Positions 28,901 to 31,337 of a stretch of 31,337 nucleotides of DNA are shown here, one piece after another. The notes below the pieces were generated by a model that did no database searches, had not been told where the DNA came from, and saw only the letters and a list, made by a program, of their open reading frames with translations. How positions within the stretch are numbered: position 1 is the first letter of the stretch; the number at the start of each line of letters is the position of its first letter. This stretch comes from Trichosporon coremiiforme. Taxonomy: Eukaryota > Basidiomycota > Tremellomycetes > Trichosporonales > Trichosporonaceae. The stretch is taken from the NCBI GenBank assembly GCA_039545355.1, contig BCJJ01000075.1:1-31337 (forward strand). Reading direction: 5' to 3'. The translations under genes were made by a program, and so were the position numbers.

Positions 28901-30036
28901 AGTTCGACAAAGTGTCCATCAAGGACAACGGCCCTGTGCGTGCCTCCCTCGAGACTGTCGTCAAGTACAACAAGAGCGAGCTGCGCTTCACCATCTCCGT
29001 CGACGCGGTCGCGGCTTCGCTGAAGCCGAACGCGCGCTCTCTCATTCGCATCGACGCAGACTGCGACTGGCACGAGCGCCACTGGTTCCTCAAGTTTGAG
29101 CTGCCGCTCGACATTCACTCGGACCACACGACGTACGACACGCAGTTCGGCACGCTGCGCCGCCCGACGCACCGCAACACCTCGTGGGACGCGAGCAAGT
29201 TCGAAGTCTGTGCGCACAAGTTCGCCGATCTCAGCGAGTACGGCTACGGCGTCGCGCTCATCAACGACTGCAAGTACGGGTACGCGACGCAGGGCAACGT
29301 GCTGCGCCTCTCGCTTTTGCGCGGCCCCACCATGCCCGACAACGAGACGGACCAGGGCCGGCACGAGTTCTCCTTTGCCATCTACCCCCACGTCGGCACG
29401 TATACGGAGAGCGACGTCACGCAGGTCGCGTACGCCTTCAACGCGCCCCTCCGTCTCCGCCTCGGTAGTGCCGGCGTCGCGTCCACCGCGTTCGAGCACC
29501 CATTCAAGGTCACTGGCGCCGACAACGTGATTCTCGAGACGGTCAAGCGTGGCGAGGACGACAAGAAGCACGGCCTCACCACGCTCATCCTCCGCGTGTT
29601 TGAGCAGTATGGCGGTGCGGCTCGTGCCACGCTAAAGATGTAAGTAACGTCGGCCCGAGGGGGCGACCGTTGGCAGGCCGCGATCGCAGTCCAGGCAGGT
29701 GTCGGCTCGGCTGGAACCGATCATTCCGACCGCAGCAAGCCGATCGCACCAAGTCGATTATGTATCGGTTTCGGCCGTCGGACCGTCCCCCTCCTCACAT
29801 CACCTCCTTTAAGGCTCTCATGCTAACTTCGCAGCTCCCCCAACCTGAACGTGAAGAAGGCGGAACTCGTCAACATTCTCGAAGACCCGATCGAGACGAT
29901 CAACCTGCAGCAGGTCGAGGATGGAACGACCCTCAAGCTCCCCTTCCGCGGGTACGAGATCAAGACTGTGCGCCTCACGCTTGGCGCGCGGCCGAAGAAA
30001 CTGCGCCGGGGCAGTGACTGCTGGGTCAAGATCTAG
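25919..30036 (+). CDS. AMS1: Vacuolar alpha-mannosidase, GH38 family
   Basis: This enzyme removes alpha-mannose from free oligosaccharides in the vacuole. In yeast it is delivered as an autophagy (Cvt) cargo without a signal peptide, and none is seen here. Six exons: 25919-25970, 26079-26305, 26478-26604, 26844-26983, 27022-29639, 29835-30036. They sum to 3366 nt (1121 residues, near the yeast length of about 1083). Junctions restore family text: GPSW-SNHWFK, NVYQ-GLTGAHE, PPD-PNKYYKL and TLKI-SPNLNV. Zinc/active-site residues are His287 and Asp289 in GHCHIDTAWLW, the nucleophile Asp399 in LPDTFGYSSQLPQI, and His615 in QFHDVLPGS. The last exon encodes VNILEDPIE and the C-terminal beta domain ending SDCWVKI. 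Without the last splice the protein would stop early at 29643. Intron 4 is only 38 nt. Confidence 0.95.
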
Positions 30037-30785
30037 GTCTGGTCGGCCGTTATGCGTGTCAGGCGCACCTAGAGGCTGAGCAGGGAGTTCAGTAGAAGAA
30101 GGAAAGAAGCGAGCTAAGAATAGTAGTTGCCGAAAGAAGTCTGTAGTGCCGAATGCTAAGAATATGGCTGGACTGGCGTGCGTGTGCCCTGTGCGGAGCA
30201 ACATTACGTGGTCTCTGAGTGGGTGATCAAGTCCGTGTCCGCAGCCGACGGAGTGCGAGCGGCGAGCTTACCCTCCTCAGCTCTCCGCAAGCCCTAACTG
30301 ACGACCACCTTCAAGCTCGTACGGTGAGACCGGTGGTTCCAGCGTGGGAGAGCAACGGCATTCTAACGGACCTGACGGAGGTGTTAAGGCACGGCGGGGT
30401 GGGGACGCACCAATAGACACGGAGATAACGGAGGTTAGGTTGTCGGCGAGCTCCGAAAACCGACCTCTTGACGGCCGGTGATCCCCTGACGGCCCTGATG
30501 TTTTCGCTTTTAGCCGTCGTTCTGCTGCCTGCCTGGTCAGTTTTTAGATTACGCGGAGCAAGCAAAGCAGACACCGGTCCGAGGATCCATGCAGCTCGGC
30601 TTGAGGGTTGTGCTGTGACGTGAGGCTTCTGCAGAGGTTGAGGTTGCATCTGCACACTCACTCGCACACCGCACATCATACGACGCTCGATTCGATGATC
30701 TGAGCGCACCCCGACGCAGCGCTCCTGCACACGACCTCTCCACCAGACATCCCGGCTACACCGTGACGACACGGGAAACCAAAAA
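30037..30785. other. Intergenic, upstream of the MFS gene
   Basis: This holds the AMS1 3' flank and the promoter of the transporter. A-rich sequence (GGAAACCAAAAA) immediately precedes the start codon. No gene is seen. Confidence 0.5.
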
Positions 30786-31305
30786 ATGTCGGCTATTCCA
30801 CCACAACCACCAGCGGCAGCGCTGCCGCCATCAGACCCGACTGAGCTCGACCGCAGACTGTCAGTCGCCCCGCCGCCCAGTGAGGGCTTCAGTGCCGACA
30901 GCGAGCGCACCGTTGCCGACACACCCGAGTTCGACGAGAAGAAGCTCCGCCTGTCAAGCGACGAGCTGTCGGATGTGCCCGAGAAGCCGCAACTCGGCTC
31001 CCACCCGTCTTCTGACCCCTCCGACTCTTCTAACCCCCGCCCCAACTCTGCCTCCAATGCTCCCGACTCCCACCCTAGCTCCCACCCGAACGCCCACTCC
31101 CGCGACAGCTCGAACGCCGACTCGACAATAGGCCGGAACGAGGGCAAGAAGGGATGGCGGATAGGCAACAAGAAGAGCAGCAATGAGAAGAAGCAGAAGA
31201 AGGATGACGTCGAGGCGCAGCGCGCGCCTGATATCTATGACCGGTTCCCGCCCCGGAAGAAGAAGCTCATTGTTGCCATTGTCGCCTACAGCGCTTTCCT
31301 TGGAC
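30786..31305 (+). CDS. MFS transporter, first exon only (cut by window edge)
   Basis: The exon encodes 173 residues and one base, then a GTGAGT donor at 31306. Residues 1-145 are a disordered, Ser/Pro/Asp-rich cytosolic tail with a basic block (KKGWRIGNKKSSNEKKQKK). The end, YDRFPPRKKKLIVAIVAYSA followed by FLG, is the entry to the first membrane helix as in fungal drug:H+ antiporters of the DHA1 type. The split codon starts with C, consistent with the expected FLGP. Without splicing the frame stops three codons later, so the intron is needed. Substrate cannot be told from this part. The tail is longer than in many family members and rich in likely phosphorylation sites. Confidence 0.75.
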
Positions 31306-31337
31306 GTGAGTAACTCTGGACTGTGGTGCCCCCCCCC

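Noticed and set aside
27001..29571. 856-codon minus-strand frame across AMS1
   Set aside because: It is an antisense shadow caused by codon bias. The plus strand carries GH38 catalytic motifs and consistent splicing.
1..31337. Mobile elements, CRISPR arrays or a bacterial-type defence system
   Set aside because: No transposase, integrase or reverse transcriptase, no spaced identical repeats and no terminal inverted repeats were seen. All firm genes are fungal housekeeping or secreted-protein types.

Overview
This is an ordinary-looking stretch of nuclear chromosome from a fungus, most probably a basidiomycete yeast of the Tremellomycetes. The order Trichosporonales is my best guess, from remembered protein resemblance and not from a search. 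The signs are GC-rich codons with C or G in third position, short spliceosomal introns with GTGAGT-type donors, an intron-containing tRNA-Trp, and fungal genes such as AMS1, MRI1 and a DUF1996 secreted protein. I see no transposon, CRISPR array, phage or plasmid features.

Layout. A tRNA-Trp(CCA) is cut by the left edge (minus strand). MRI1 of the methionine salvage pathway follows (minus, one intron), then a 3.3-kb gene-free stretch. Next comes a secreted DUF1996 protein (plus), whose 3' end faces a 1314-residue disordered protein of unknown function (minus). Four more minus-strand genes follow: an RCC1-repeat protein, a MetX-family O-acetyltransferase (cysA-like serine or MET2-like homoserine type), a 540-residue serine-rich protein of unknown function, and a leucine-rich-repeat-like protein for which I rebuilt three exons. 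That last gene shares a divergent promoter of about 140 bp with a DEAH-box RNA helicase (plus). The window ends with the vacuolar alpha-mannosidase AMS1 (plus, six exons) and the first exon of an MFS transporter cut by the right edge.

How the parts relate. Most neighbours have no evident joint function. The exception is the two sulfur amino-acid genes, MRI1 and the MetX-family enzyme. By eye, the only three CACGTG hexamers in the window lie just upstream of these two genes, which suggests a Cbf1-like sulfur regulon.

The most interesting global pattern is in splicing. All eight introns whose 3' ends I could place finish with CTAAC or CTGAC, then 3 to 5 bases, then AG. The branch point is therefore almost fused to the 3' splice site, with no room for a polypyrimidine tract between them. 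I found no convincing new multi-gene system.
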